Shown one piece after another: positions 34,915 through 43,728 of a stretch of DNA of 64,000 nt (within the stretch, counting starts at the first letter, position 1; every line of letters starts with the position of its first letter). Origin of the DNA: CALXOJ01 sp034120015. Lineage in GTDB: Bacteria; Spirochaetota; Spirochaetia; JAFGXN01. The notes under the pieces are model-generated. The model had not been told where the DNA came from. It saw only the letters and a list, made by a program, of their open reading frames with translations, and searched no databases. The stretch covers positions 1-64,000 of the forward strand of contig JAXEIF010000009.1 of NCBI GenBank assembly GCA_034120015.1, in the 5' to 3' direction. Both the position numbers and the translations under genes were made by a program.

Positions 34915-36633
34915 ATGAAAGTGATCATTGTCGGCGGTGTCGCCGGCGGTGCCACGGCAGCTGCCCGACTGCGCCGTCTCGACGAAAATGCCGAAATCAT
35001 TATTTTTGAGCAAAGCGGATTTATTTCTTACGCAAACTGCGGTCTGCCCTACTACATCGGCGGAACCATTACCGAACGGGAAGCACTGACGCTGCAAACA
35101 CCGCAGCAGTTTTTTAACCGCTACCGCATTCAGGTGCGGGTTCATCACCGGGTTACCGCAATCGACAAAGACAAAAAAACCGTTACGGTTGCCAATCTTA
35201 AAACCAACGAAATCTTTGAGGAGAGCTACGATAGACTGCTGCTTTCTCCCGGATCGCGACCCGTTGTTCCTCCGTTTCCGGGAAAAGACGACCCGCGAAT
35301 CCTGACGCTTCGTAACGTGGAAGACACCTTTGCCATCGATGATTTTATAAAAAACAAAAAACCGCAAAAGGCGGTGGTTATCGGCGGCGGCTTCATAGGG
35401 CTGGAAATGGCGGAAAACCTGAAACACAAGGGAATCGATGTCACTCTGATTGAGCTGTTGCCGCAGGTTTTCGTACCGTTCGATTACGATATGGCCTCGT
35501 TTGTTCACGACTGCCTAAAACGGAACGGAATCAAACTGATGACCGGCTGTGCCGTAGAAGGATTCAATCCGGATGTCAATACCCTCAATGTTTTGATTAA
35601 AGATCAGTCCGCGGTCAAAACCGATCTTGTGATTCTGGCTGTCGGCGTCGCTCCCGATACGACACTGGCGCAATCGGCCGGTCTGGAAACGGGAATCAAA
35701 GGCGCCATCCGCGTCAACGAAAAAATGGAAACATCGGTCAAAGATATTTATGCCGTCGGCGATGCGGTTGAAATTGTCAATTCCGTTACAAAAACACCGG
35801 CGCTTGTTCCTCTGGCCGGACCCGCGAACCGTCAGGGACGGATTGCCGCCGACAACATCTGCGGCCGTTCTTCCGTGTTTAAGGGCGCTCAGGGCTCTTC
35901 GATTTTGAAACTGTTTGAAATGACCTTTGCGGCCACCGGACTCAACGAAACCGCCGCCCGCAACGCCGGCATTGTCTTCGACAAAGCCGTGACTTTTTCG
36001 GCCTCCCACGCCACCTACTACCCGGGCGCCGGCAACATGACGGTCAAAGTGCTGTTTGCTCCCGAAAACAACGGCCGTTTTAAAAAGGGTCAGATTTTGG
36101 GAGCGCAGATTGCCGGCACCGACGGTGTCGACAAACGCATCGACGTGCTGGCGACCGCAGTCCGCTGCGGTCTCACCGCGGAAGATCTGACCGAACTGGA
36201 ACCGGCATACGCACCGCCTTATTCGTCGGCAAAAGATCCGGTCAATATTGCCGGCTATGTCATCGGTAATTTACTGGAAGGAGCCGTGAAACAGTTTCAC
36301 TGGTATGATTTACCGAACCTGCTCAAAAAGGAAAATGCCTTTTTTGTCGATGTCCGCACACCGGAAGAAAACGCAGCCGGCTGCATCAGCGGCAGTCTTA
36401 ACATTCCCGTCGATACATTGCGCGACCGTCTCGGAGAAATTCCGAAAGACAAAGAGATTTATCTGATCTGTCAGAGTGCATTGCGAAGCTATATTGCCTG
36501 TAAAATTCTGACGGCGCACGGTTACCGCTGTTCGCATTTAAGCGGCGGTTACCGGTTCTATAAATCGGCGATGGAAGGCAACACCGAATACGCCACCCGC
36601 CTGTGTGCCGACTGCGGTGCTCCTTTAAAATAG
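34915..36633 (+). CDS. CoA-disulfide reductase with C-terminal rhodanese domain
   Basis: 572-aa FAD enzyme of the CoADR-RHD/Npsr type. N-terminal FAD motif VIIVGGVAGGATAAARLRR, the single redox Cys42 in YANCGLPYYIGG, the NAD motif AVVIGGGFIGLEMAENL (about 160-180) and the second FAD motif DIYAVGDAVEI. The C-terminal rhodanese module ends in YLICQSALRSYIAC with its sulfur-carrying cysteine, then a short CADCGAPLK tail. Related enzymes reduce CoA disulfides, persulfides and polysulfides with NAD(P)H, protecting anaerobes from oxygen or handling sulfur. A perfect promoter predicts high expression. Confidence 0.93.
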   Translation: MKVIIVGGVAGGATAAARLRRLDENAEIIIFEQSGFISYANCGLPYYIGGTITEREALTLQTPQQFFNRYRIQVRVHHRVTAIDKDKKTVTVANLKTNEIFEESYDRLLLSPGSRPVVPPFPGKDDPRILTLRNVEDTFAIDDFIKNKKPQKAVVIGGGFIGLEMAENLKHKGIDVTLIELLPQVFVPFDYDMASFVHDCLKRNGIKLMTGCAVEGFNPDVNTLNVLIKDQSAVKTDLVILAVGVAPDTTLAQSAGLETGIKGAIRVNEKMETSVKDIYAVGDAVEIVNSVTKTPALVPLAGPANRQGRIAADNICGRSSVFKGAQGSSILKLFEMTFAATGLNETAARNAGIVFDKAVTFSASHATYYPGAGNMTVKVLFAPENNGRFKKGQILGAQIAGTDGVDKRIDVLATAVRCGLTAEDLTELEPAYAPPYSSAKDPVNIAGYVIGNLLEGAVKQFHWYDLPNLLKKENAFFVDVRTPEENAAGCISGSLNIPVDTLRDRLGEIPKDKEIYLICQSALRSYIACKILTAHGYRCSHLSGGYRFYKSAMEGNTEYATRLCADCGAPLK

Positions 36634-36642
36634 CAGACCGGA

Positions 36643-37254
36643 ATGAAGCCTATTTTCACCTACAATGAAAGCGATTTAACCGCACTGGGGCGGTCGGCCC
36701 CCGAACTGATTCCGCTTTTCGAACGATACGGACTCATTTGCCGGCCGATCACTCCCGATCTTTTTACCGCGCTGAGCGAATCGATTATCGGTCAGCAGAT
36801 TTCGATGAAAGCCCAGCAGACAATTCTCGGTCGGCTGTCGGAAGCATTGGGAGACGTAACGCCGGAAAAGATTTTAGCCGTACCGCCCGAAACCGTGACG
36901 GCATGCGGTGTCTCGCTCCGGAAAACGGACTATCTGCGGGGGGCTGCCGAAGCGGTTCTCGGCGGGATGACCAAAACCTTTCTCGATGCGCTTGACGACA
37001 ACGGGATTATTTCCCACCTGACCCGGCTGAAAGGTGTCGGTGTCTGGACAGCCGAAATGATGCTGATTTTCTGTTTCGGAAGGAAAGATGTGTTGAGTTT
37101 CGGCGATTTCGGCATCCGCACCGCGCTGGCGCGGCTGCACGGAGTCGAAAAACTGCCCAAAGCGCTTTTTGAAGAAGATCGCAGGCGTTTTTCACCGTAC
37201 GGAACAGTCGCTTCGTTTTATTTATGGGAATCAAACAAAACGGCAGCCGGTTGA
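36643..37254 (+). CDS. alkA: DNA-3-methyladenine glycosylase II-like (HhH-GPD)
   Basis: 203-aa base-excision glycosylase. Helix-hairpin-helix LTRLKGVGVWTAEMMLIF (about 126-143) is followed by the catalytic Asp in DVLSFGDFGIR, as in AlkA. The protein lacks AlkA's N-terminal beta domain, like many short bacterial and yeast MAG-type enzymes. The N-terminal SIIGQQISMKAQQTI motif is also typical. It lies 9 bp after the reductase gene, so it is probably co-transcribed. Its stop codon is inside the terminator hairpin. Confidence 0.92.
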   Translation: MKPIFTYNESDLTALGRSAPELIPLFERYGLICRPITPDLFTALSESIIGQQISMKAQQTILGRLSEALGDVTPEKILAVPPETVTACGVSLRKTDYLRGAAEAVLGGMTKTFLDALDDNGIISHLTRLKGVGVWTAEMMLIFCFGRKDVLSFGDFGIRTALARLHGVEKLPKALFEEDRRRFSPYGTVASFYLWESNKTAAG

Positions 37255-37267
37255 GGCCGCCGTTTTT
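37238..37267 (+). terminator. Bidirectional terminator between convergent genes
   Basis: AAACGGC-A-GCC (37238-37248), loop GGTTGA, GGC-C-GCCGTTT (37255-37265), T-run after it and A-run before it. It serves alkA rightward and the amidohydrolase gene leftward, and includes the alkA stop codon. Confidence 0.75.
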
Positions 37268-37276
37268 ATTTTGATG

Positions 37277-38980
37277 TCACGGTCCGGGGCTGTCCGGGGC
37301 AGCCGTATAAACGGTTTTTCCGTCTTTAACGGTCCTTAATACACGAATGCGGCGGATGTCGTCGGGAGCGACGGTCAGCGGATCGTCATCCAACACGGCG
37401 AAATCAGCCCGTTTTCCCGGCTCGACGGAACCTTTGGAGTCGCCCTCGCCGATCTGAACGGCGGCCGACAGCGTCATCGCTTTGAGAGCTTCCGCAGGCG
37501 AAATCCGCTCTTCGGGAGCGATAACGGCGCCCGAACGCGTTTGGCGGACAACGGCACACCAGAGGGATTCGATCATGTTCGGCCGGATTACAGGTGAATC
37601 CTGATGAATCGTAAAAAGAACCCCGGATTCCGAAGCCGTTTTCATGGCGCTGACGTGCGAACCTCTTTCTTTTCCGAGATTTTTCAAATGAACGTCGCCC
37701 CAATAATAAATATGAGCGGGAAACATACCGGCAGTAATCCCCAATTCCGCCAGTTCCGCAAACTGTTCCGGACGGACAATCTGCGAATGAATCATTACCG
37801 GCCGGTGAAAATCTTCGATACCTTCCGCTTTCAGTGTCCGGTAAGCGCGAATCAGCTGATCGGCGGCCGCATCGCCGTTACAGTGCGCCTGCAGCGGCAG
37901 TCCCTGCAAAGCCGCGGTACGGGCAAACGCAGTGACTGTTTCGTCGTTGTCTGTCGGATAACCGCAGTAGGAGGGATCGGCTTCGCTTCCGGAAACGGCT
38001 CCCGGAACCGGCAAATACGGCTCGGACAGCCAGGCCGTCCGCCCCTGAGGCGAACCGTCGAGAAAAATCTTATAGCCGTCGACTTTAAACCGGTTGCGGT
38101 ATTTTCCCAGCCGTTCGGGATAGGCCTGCGCCAGGTCGGGTGCATTCTTTAAATCGACATAGCCGACGACATCGACGGTTAAGGCTCCCTTATCGGCGGC
38201 TTCCGCCAAAAGGGTGTATTCCTTTTCTTTTAAGAGAGAATCCTGTACCGTAGTAATGCCCTGCGACAGGTACAGCTGCTGCGCTTTGCGAAACAGAGCA
38301 ACCGTATCGGTTTCGGTGGCGGGAACCCGTGCGGCATACCCGAGAAACGCGGTTTCTTCCATATAGCCTGTCGGATTTCCTTTTTCGTCACGACCGATGA
38401 AACCGCCTTCGGGAACCGGCGTCTTTGCCGTGACCCCGAACACTTCCAACGCCTTCGTATTAAAAACACCCATGTGTCCCGATGCATGCGTAATAATGAT
38501 CGGCCGATCCGTCGAAACCCGGTCAAGCAGCTCCCGTGTCGGATGCTGCCGTTCTTTCAGACTGTTGTTGTCATAGCCGAACCCGATAATCCACCCCTCT
38601 TTTGTATCGGGATTTTCCCGGGCATAAGTGTCGAGACGGGAAACAATCTCATCAAAAGAAGTACATCCTTCCAGTTGGGCAATTGTCAGAATCGAAATGT
38701 ACTGCGAAAAATGGCTGTGACCGTCGATGAAACCGGGAACAAGCACGGCTCCCTGCAAATCAATCTTTTCGCTTCCGGGACGCGCTTCTGCCAAAAGAAC
38801 ATCGCTGCTGCCGACAGCCGCAATGATGCCGTCTTCGACCAGAACCGCTTCCGCCCGCGGAACCGATCCGTTGACGGTAATTATGCGACCGTTGTAAAAA
38901 AGAACCGATTCGGGATTTTCCCGACAGGCAATCAGAAAAAGCAGAGTGACAAGTAATCCCGCAGACATTCTTTTTTTCAT
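37277..38980 (-). CDS. Amidohydrolase family lipoprotein (YtcJ/NfdA-like)
   Basis: 567 aa with a signal peptide and lipobox LIAC. The metal-dependent amidohydrolase fold of the YtcJ group is shown by LVPGFIDGHSHFSQY (His-x-His, about 83-97), VMIHSQIVRPEQF and VLFTIHQDSPV. Members hydrolyse N-substituted amides or similar compounds; the substrate here is unknown. As a lipoprotein it would act outside the inner membrane. It ends at the shared terminator and lies 16 bp after the oxidoreductase gene on the same strand. Confidence 0.88.
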   Translation of the reverse strand: MKKRMSAGLLVTLLFLIACRENPESVLFYNGRIITVNGSVPRAEAVLVEDGIIAAVGSSDVLLAEARPGSEKIDLQGAVLVPGFIDGHSHFSQYISILTIAQLEGCTSFDEIVSRLDTYARENPDTKEGWIIGFGYDNNSLKERQHPTRELLDRVSTDRPIIITHASGHMGVFNTKALEVFGVTAKTPVPEGGFIGRDEKGNPTGYMEETAFLGYAARVPATETDTVALFRKAQQLYLSQGITTVQDSLLKEKEYTLLAEAADKGALTVDVVGYVDLKNAPDLAQAYPERLGKYRNRFKVDGYKIFLDGSPQGRTAWLSEPYLPVPGAVSGSEADPSYCGYPTDNDETVTAFARTAALQGLPLQAHCNGDAAADQLIRAYRTLKAEGIEDFHRPVMIHSQIVRPEQFAELAELGITAGMFPAHIYYWGDVHLKNLGKERGSHVSAMKTASESGVLFTIHQDSPVIRPNMIESLWCAVVRQTRSGAVIAPEERISPAEALKAMTLSAAVQIGEGDSKGSVEPGKRADFAVLDDDPLTVAPDDIRRIRVLRTVKDGKTVYTAAPDSPGP

Positions 38981-38996
38981 TTTAATCTCCTTTCCG

Positions 38997-40184
38997 TTAT
39001 GATTTTCTGTTTCTTACCGAAACCATCGATTTCTCATCGAGACTGTCAGGGAAAACCGTCCGGCGGCGAATCAGTGACATTTCCGAGTAAAGCGATACGG
39101 ATGTCCACAATTCCAAATCCGCAGCGTTGACAGGATACCGGTCTGTTCCGCGCACGGCACCGGCCAGACATTTCAACATCATATAGTCCATGCCGCCGTG
39201 ATGACGGTCGGCCTCCGCTGCTTCCCGACCGTAGCGTTTCCACAAATCCGTTTCGTATTCGTCGATAATTCGACTGTCCGGTTCCCACTGCTCGTAAGGA
39301 GAGCGGCCTTCGATGTATATTTGCCGTGTTTCTCCCCTCCAGATACCTTTTGTTCCCTGCCATTCGAAATCAAAACCTCTCGGCCGGGGCAATGTCGTAT
39401 CGTGAGTCAGCGTCAGAAGAACCCCCTTTTCGGTCTTCAGGTGCGTCATCACAATATCGCCGGTCGTCACCGGTTCGGGTCTTCCTCCCTTTTCCCGTAT
39501 ATAAGCATTAAGACCGACGGCAAGGGAAGAGACGGCAGTAATTTCCGTCACCCTGTCGTTGCGGCCGATTCCGCATGCCAGACAGAGAGGAGCCAGTCCG
39601 TGCGACGGATAAAGATCTCCGTTTCGTTCCATATAAAGTTTTCCGCGCCAAAGACCTTCCGGCTTCGAAGGATTTCCCAATCGTCCTTCATCGGAAACCA
39701 ACTGCGGTCTCAAATCATGACGGTATCCGCCACGAAAGGCAACCGGTTTGCCCAAACCTCCCCTGTGTGTAAAATGGAGCATTGCCTGAATTTCGCGGCT
39801 GAACAGCATATTTTCCAGAGGAAACAGCGGAACTCCCGTGCGGGCGACTGTTTGCGTAACTTGACGGTATTCGCCGAAGGACAACCCGCCCCGGATCTCC
39901 GCCGCAACAGCGGAACCGCTCTCCAATGCAAACAGAATCTGTTCGGTATGACAATCCCACGGAGACGCAATTATGGTCAGTTCGGGACGGAATGTCTCGA
40001 TAACGGACCTGTAACGGCTGCCTTCTCCGCCGAAAAAGCGGACGCCTTCTCTTTCCGTATCATCCGAAGCGGGATCGAAAACCGCACAAATCCGGTACTC
40101 CCCGCTTTTTTTCATTAAATCGAAAAGCATTTGACCGCGATAGCCGTATCCGATCAGTACGGTATCGATTTTTTTCATAAACAT
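38997..40184 (-). CDS. Gfo/Idh/MocA family oxidoreductase, GH109-like
   Basis: 395 aa. The N-terminal Rossmann motif DTVLIGYGYRGQM binds NAD. The segment YPSHGLAPLCLACGIGRNDRVTEI is the signature of the glycoside-hydrolase family 109 branch (YPTHxxGP...GRGDR), whose members cleave alpha-N-acetylgalactosamine by an NAD-dependent redox mechanism. DRHHGGMDYMMLKCLAGAV is also typical. No signal peptide, so cytoplasmic. ATG at 40184 with GGAG 7 nt upstream is preferred to 40205. Substrate unproven; other sugar dehydrogenases of the family are possible. Confidence 0.82.
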   Translation of the reverse strand: MFMKKIDTVLIGYGYRGQMLFDLMKKSGEYRICAVFDPASDDTEREGVRFFGGEGSRYRSVIETFRPELTIIASPWDCHTEQILFALESGSAVAAEIRGGLSFGEYRQVTQTVARTGVPLFPLENMLFSREIQAMLHFTHRGGLGKPVAFRGGYRHDLRPQLVSDEGRLGNPSKPEGLWRGKLYMERNGDLYPSHGLAPLCLACGIGRNDRVTEITAVSSLAVGLNAYIREKGGRPEPVTTGDIVMTHLKTEKGVLLTLTHDTTLPRPRGFDFEWQGTKGIWRGETRQIYIEGRSPYEQWEPDSRIIDEYETDLWKRYGREAAEADRHHGGMDYMMLKCLAGAVRGTDRYPVNAADLELWTSVSLYSEMSLIRRRTVFPDSLDEKSMVSVRNRKS

Positions 40185-40245
40185 CTCTCTTCTCCAAGTA
40201 TACATGACCCGACACCCTCTCTCAAGAAAAAAATTAAAAAAAGTC

Positions 40246-40276
40246 TTGACCGAACACCGCTTTCGGGTGTTATTCT
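40246..40276 (+). promoter_or_regulatory. Promoter with operator-like palindrome before the alcohol dehydrogenase
   Basis: A -35 box TTGACC (40246-40251) with a weak -10 TATTCT (40271-40276, 19-bp spacing). Between them lies AACACC (40253-40258), 7 bases, GGTGTT (40266-40271), a perfect inverted repeat covering the spacer: a good position for a repressor or an activator that corrects the spacing. Confidence 0.5.
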
Positions 40277-40307
40277 TTTATAAAGAACCCGAAAAAGGAG
40301 TATCACT

Positions 40308-41486
40308 ATGAATCACGATTTTATTTACGACATTCCTGTCAGAATTTACTTCGGAGTCAATCAACTCTCTCATCTGGGTGAAGAGCTGAAAAAGTACGGG
40401 AAAAAAGTTTTGCTGGCTTACGGCGGCGGATCCATCAAAAAAACAGGCCTTTACGACAAAGTGACTGCCGAAATGAAAAAAGCGGGCATCACCGTTTTCG
40501 AGCTGGGCGGTATCGATCCCAACCCGCGAATTGATTCGGTCCGCGAGGGCGGCGAACTCTGCAAAAAAGAAAAAATCGACGCGGTACTGGCTGTCGGCGG
40601 CGGATCGACACTCGACTGTGCCAAATATATTGCGGCGGCCGCCTGTTACGACGGTGATCCGTGGGATTTCTTCGACCAGGATGTGTGGGCTCCGATTCCC
40701 CGCGCACTGCCGCTTGTCACCGTTCTGACTTTGTCTGCCACCGGAAGCGAAATGGACTGCGGCGGCGTCATTACCAATACGGAAACCAACGACAAAATCG
40801 GACGGATGGAGCCGGCTCTCCTGCCGAAAGTCTCCTTTCTCGACCCTTCCAACACCTACACGGTCAACGCTTACCAGACCGCCTGCGGAGCGGCCGATAT
40901 TCTCTCCCACATTTTCGAAGTCTATTTCAGCACGGATAACGACCTCTACATGCTCGACTGCATGGCCGAGGGACTGATCAAAACCGTCATCAAATATACT
41001 CCGGTTGCGATCCAAAATCCGAACGACTACGATGCCCGCGCCAATCTGATGTGGGCTTCTTCGTGGGCCATCAACGGATTTCTCAACGGCTGCAAAAAGC
41101 AGGCGTGGAGCTGCCACCCGATGGAACACGAACTGTCGGCCTTTTACGATATTACGCACGGACTGGGACTGGCCATTCTGACACCGCGCTGGATGCGCTA
41201 CACGCTTGACGATACAACATTGTCGAAATACAAACAGTTCGGAATCAATGTTTTCGGCATCGACCCGACACTTCCCGACCGTAAAATTGCCGAAACGGCA
41301 ATCGACAAACTGTCCGAATTCCTTTTTGAAACAATCGGACTGAAAAGCACTCTGAGCGAAATCGGCATTACCGACGAACATTTTGCGGTGATGGCTGCCA
41401 AAGCGGAACGGATCGGAAACACCGTCAAAGGTTTCAAACCGCTGAAAGCCGCCGATATCGAAGCCATTTACAGGATGTGTCTGTGA
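40308..41486 (+). CDS. Iron-containing alcohol dehydrogenase (YqhD/BdhA type)
   Basis: 392 aa. Group III alcohol dehydrogenase reducing aldehydes with NADPH, most like butanol dehydrogenase. Nucleotide motif GGGSTLDCAK, the LSATGSEMDCGGVITN loop, and metal ligands Asp/His in ACGAADILSHIFE and two His in MEHELSAFYDITHGLG are all present. Ribosome site AAGGAG. The operator-like promoter suggests regulated expression, perhaps by aldehyde or redox state. A GTG of the peptidase gene overlaps its stop codon. A second, unrelated Fe-ADH lies at 60242. Confidence 0.93.
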   Translation: MNHDFIYDIPVRIYFGVNQLSHLGEELKKYGKKVLLAYGGGSIKKTGLYDKVTAEMKKAGITVFELGGIDPNPRIDSVREGGELCKKEKIDAVLAVGGGSTLDCAKYIAAAACYDGDPWDFFDQDVWAPIPRALPLVTVLTLSATGSEMDCGGVITNTETNDKIGRMEPALLPKVSFLDPSNTYTVNAYQTACGAADILSHIFEVYFSTDNDLYMLDCMAEGLIKTVIKYTPVAIQNPNDYDARANLMWASSWAINGFLNGCKKQAWSCHPMEHELSAFYDITHGLGLAILTPRWMRYTLDDTTLSKYKQFGINVFGIDPTLPDRKIAETAIDKLSEFLFETIGLKSTLSEIGITDEHFAVMAAKAERIGNTVKGFKPLKAADIEAIYRMCL

Positions 41487-42448
41487 GTCCGGAAGAAGTT
41501 TCGGTTTCTTCTCTGTCATCGTTTCGTATCGGCAACGCACAGAATACGGCGGGCGGCAGCGGCTGTACCGTAATTTTATGCGAAAAGGGAGCCGTCGCCG
41601 GCGTCGATGTCCGCGGCGGGGCTCCCGCCTCCCACGAAACGGAACTGCTGCATCCGGTCAATACCGTCGACCGCATTCATGCCGTTGTGTTAAGCGGCGG
41701 CAGTGCCTTCGGTCTGGAAGCGACCGCCGGAGTGATGCGGTTTCTGGAAGAAAAAGGAGTCGGCTTTTCGGTCGGTCCGATTACGGTTCCGATTGTCTGC
41801 GGGGCTTCTCTTTTCGATTTGGCCGTCGGCGACGGTCACTGCCGGCCGGATAAAGCGATGGGATACGAAGCGTGCCTCGCCGCTTACCGGGAAACGCCGG
41901 CCGAAGGCAATTACGGCGCCGGAACCGGAGCCACGGTCGGCAAGTGGCTGGGACCGGAAAGGTCGATGAAATCGGGATTGGGAATTTTTGCCGTTCGTGC
42001 CGGCGCCCTGATTGTTGCGGCCGTGGCAGCTGTCAACGCGGTCGGCGATGTTGTCGACGCCGAAACGGGCGCCCCGTTGGCGGGATTGCTGAGCGCCGAC
42101 GGCAGCCGCCGGGAAAGCACCGCCGATGCATTGCTGGCAGGCGCACCGCCTTTAACGACAGCCGGCGCCAATACAACGTTGGTTTGCGTTCTTTCCAACG
42201 CCGCATTAACGAAAGCACAGGCGTCCAAAGTTGCTTCAATGGCACACAACGGGCTGGCCCGGACAATCCGTCCGGCTCATACAACCATGGACGGAGATAC
42301 CGTTTTCTGTATGACGGACGGAACCGTTCCCGCCCCTGTTGATCTGACGGGATTTTTGGCCGCCTACGCAACCGCAAAAGCAATCAACCGAGCCGTTATC
42401 CGAAGCCGAAGTGCCTACGGTCTCAAATCGTATAGGGATTTTCTTTAG
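41483..42448 (+). CDS. P1 family peptidase (DmpA-like aminopeptidase)
   Basis: About 321 aa. Self-processing N-terminal-nucleophile hydrolase family: the N-terminal FRIGNAQNTAGGSGCTVILCE, LSGGSAFGLEATAGVMRFLEE, and the nucleophile region GANTTLVCVLSNAALTK (Thr after Asn) match P1/DmpA enzymes, which cleave small N-terminal amino-acid amides. The start is set at GTG 41483, which overlaps the upstream stop (GTGA) with AGGA 7 nt before it; another GTG at 41477 is too close to that ribosome site. It overlaps the diguanylate cyclase gene tail to tail by 4 bp. Confidence 0.9.
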   Translation: MSPEEVSVSSLSSFRIGNAQNTAGGSGCTVILCEKGAVAGVDVRGGAPASHETELLHPVNTVDRIHAVVLSGGSAFGLEATAGVMRFLEEKGVGFSVGPITVPIVCGASLFDLAVGDGHCRPDKAMGYEACLAAYRETPAEGNYGAGTGATVGKWLGPERSMKSGLGIFAVRAGALIVAAVAAVNAVGDVVDAETGAPLAGLLSADGSRRESTADALLAGAPPLTTAGANTTLVCVLSNAALTKAQASKVASMAHNGLARTIRPAHTTMDGDTVFCMTDGTVPAPVDLTGFLAAYATAKAINRAVIRSRSAYGLKSYRDFL

Positions 42449-43512
42449 CAAAGTCCGTCGGCGGTACCGCTTTTCATTTCCCGTTTCCGGCGGTACATAT
42501 CGCTGTCGGCCTCTTTCACCAGACCGTAAATCGATCCGGAACCGAATGCCGTTCCGACCGCATAGAAAACGTGCGGCTCTCCGGAAAGTTTTTTGTTTTC
42601 TTCCGTAACGGCTTTCTGAATCGCATCCAAAAGACGGTAAAATTCCATTTCCGTTTTTTTTCGGGCGATCAGAAGAAATTCATCGCCGCCGTTTCGGCTG
42701 ATAAAAACATCGCGGGACGTAAAACGATCCAGAACTGCGGCAAACCGGCGTATCAGCCGGTCGCCCGCTTCATGCCCCGACTCGTCATTGACATTCTTAA
42801 GATTATTCAAATCGAACAAAGCCGTTCCGATATGATGGGAAAAACCTCCGCTTAAATCGGAGAGATACCGGTCGCAGGCGTACCTGTTATACAGTCCCGT
42901 TAAACCGTCGCGAAAGGCCAGTGATTTAAGTTCATGCGTTCTGCGGGAAACCGCAAGCAGTTCTCCGAAAGAAAGAACGACCAGACAGATCAGAATTCCG
43001 AAAAGAAAAGAAAGCGAAACTTTTATTTTCCGCGACAGTCTTTCCGAATGAATACGGACTTTATCGACAAGAGCATTCGAAAGTTCGAAATAAGCTTCCG
43101 AATCATCCATCATTGATTCGGCCTGCTCGAACTCCCTGTTTTCCGGAGCTTTTTGGAAACGGTCGATATCTTTATCCAGACGGTTCCAGAGCACAGTCAG
43201 ATCAGCAACCAGATCGCTGTAATCATCCCCCGATATCACGGGAAAAAGATGGTCATTTTGTTCCGAATGAAGAGCGGAAATCATATCCGACACGGTTTTC
43301 CTCAGATTCTCGTTGCTCCAGTTACCGAGCTCCTGTTTAATCAGACGTTGGGGAGCACAACGGAACATTCCGGCCTGATTAATGGCATCGGCAACACGCG
43401 TCTGTTCCGTTGCCAGATGCGAAATCCGAAGAAACAGAACCGTTGCCGCAGCCAGCAGCAAAAAACGGACGAAATTAAACACCAGACGGCGGGTTGAAGC
43501 CGATTTTACCAT
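42445..43512 (-). CDS. Membrane-bound diguanylate cyclase (PilJ-like sensor-GGDEF)
   Basis: 355 aa. Two transmembrane segments (about 12-28 and 165-185) enclose a helical periplasmic sensor with INQAGMFRCAPQRLIKQEL, like the PilJ/NarX type N-terminal domain. The GGDEF domain begins after SLAFRDGLTGLYNRYA and holds the active site RNGGDEF, so it should make c-di-GMP. The RxxD inhibitory site normally found just before GGDEF is missing (SRDV at that place), so product inhibition is probably absent. GTG/ATG choice is clear: ATG at 43512. Confidence 0.92.
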   Translation of the reverse strand: MVKSASTRRLVFNFVRFLLLAAATVLFLRISHLATEQTRVADAINQAGMFRCAPQRLIKQELGNWSNENLRKTVSDMISALHSEQNDHLFPVISGDDYSDLVADLTVLWNRLDKDIDRFQKAPENREFEQAESMMDDSEAYFELSNALVDKVRIHSERLSRKIKVSLSFLFGILICLVVLSFGELLAVSRRTHELKSLAFRDGLTGLYNRYACDRYLSDLSGGFSHHIGTALFDLNNLKNVNDESGHEAGDRLIRRFAAVLDRFTSRDVFISRNGGDEFLLIARKKTEMEFYRLLDAIQKAVTEENKKLSGEPHVFYAVGTAFGSGSIYGLVKEADSDMYRRKREMKSGTADGLC

Positions 43513-43545
43513 AACATCCCTTCTTTCGCAAAAGCGACAGTTTCA

Positions 43546-43573
43546 ATTATATAAATAAAAACGGTTTTGACAA
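43546..43573 (-). promoter_or_regulatory. Promoter of the diguanylate cyclase gene
   Basis: Minus strand TTGTCA (43573-43568), 16 bases, TATAAT (43551-43546), 34 bp before the ATG. Confidence 0.75.
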
Positions 43574-43626
43574 GAAAGGGCGGCTGAATTTACGAAAATA
43601 CCATTTTTCAAACAAATAAAAAAGGG

Positions 43627-43655
43627 TTTACAAATCATTCCGTTTATGATATGCT
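43627..43655 (+). promoter_or_regulatory. Promoter of the rpsB operon
   Basis: TTTACA (43627-43632), 17 bases, TATGCT (43650-43655). Start near 43662. The leader of about 65 nt contains a small GCCGG/CCGGC hairpin just before the GGAGG site, a possible place for ribosomal-protein feedback; this is only suggested. Confidence 0.7.
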
Positions 43656-43728
43656 TTAAAAAACAAACTCCGCGAAAGCGTGTAACAGTGATGGAAGCCG
43701 GAGAAACGAGCCGGCACAGGAGGAAATT

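Noticed and set aside
39198..40118. Open frame of 306 codons on the + strand
   Set aside because: Antisense of the Gfo/Idh/MocA gene; no features of its own.
40278..41540. Open frame of 420 codons on the minus strand
   Set aside because: Antisense of the Fe-alcohol dehydrogenase with all its motifs; spans across two genes, which real genes here do not.
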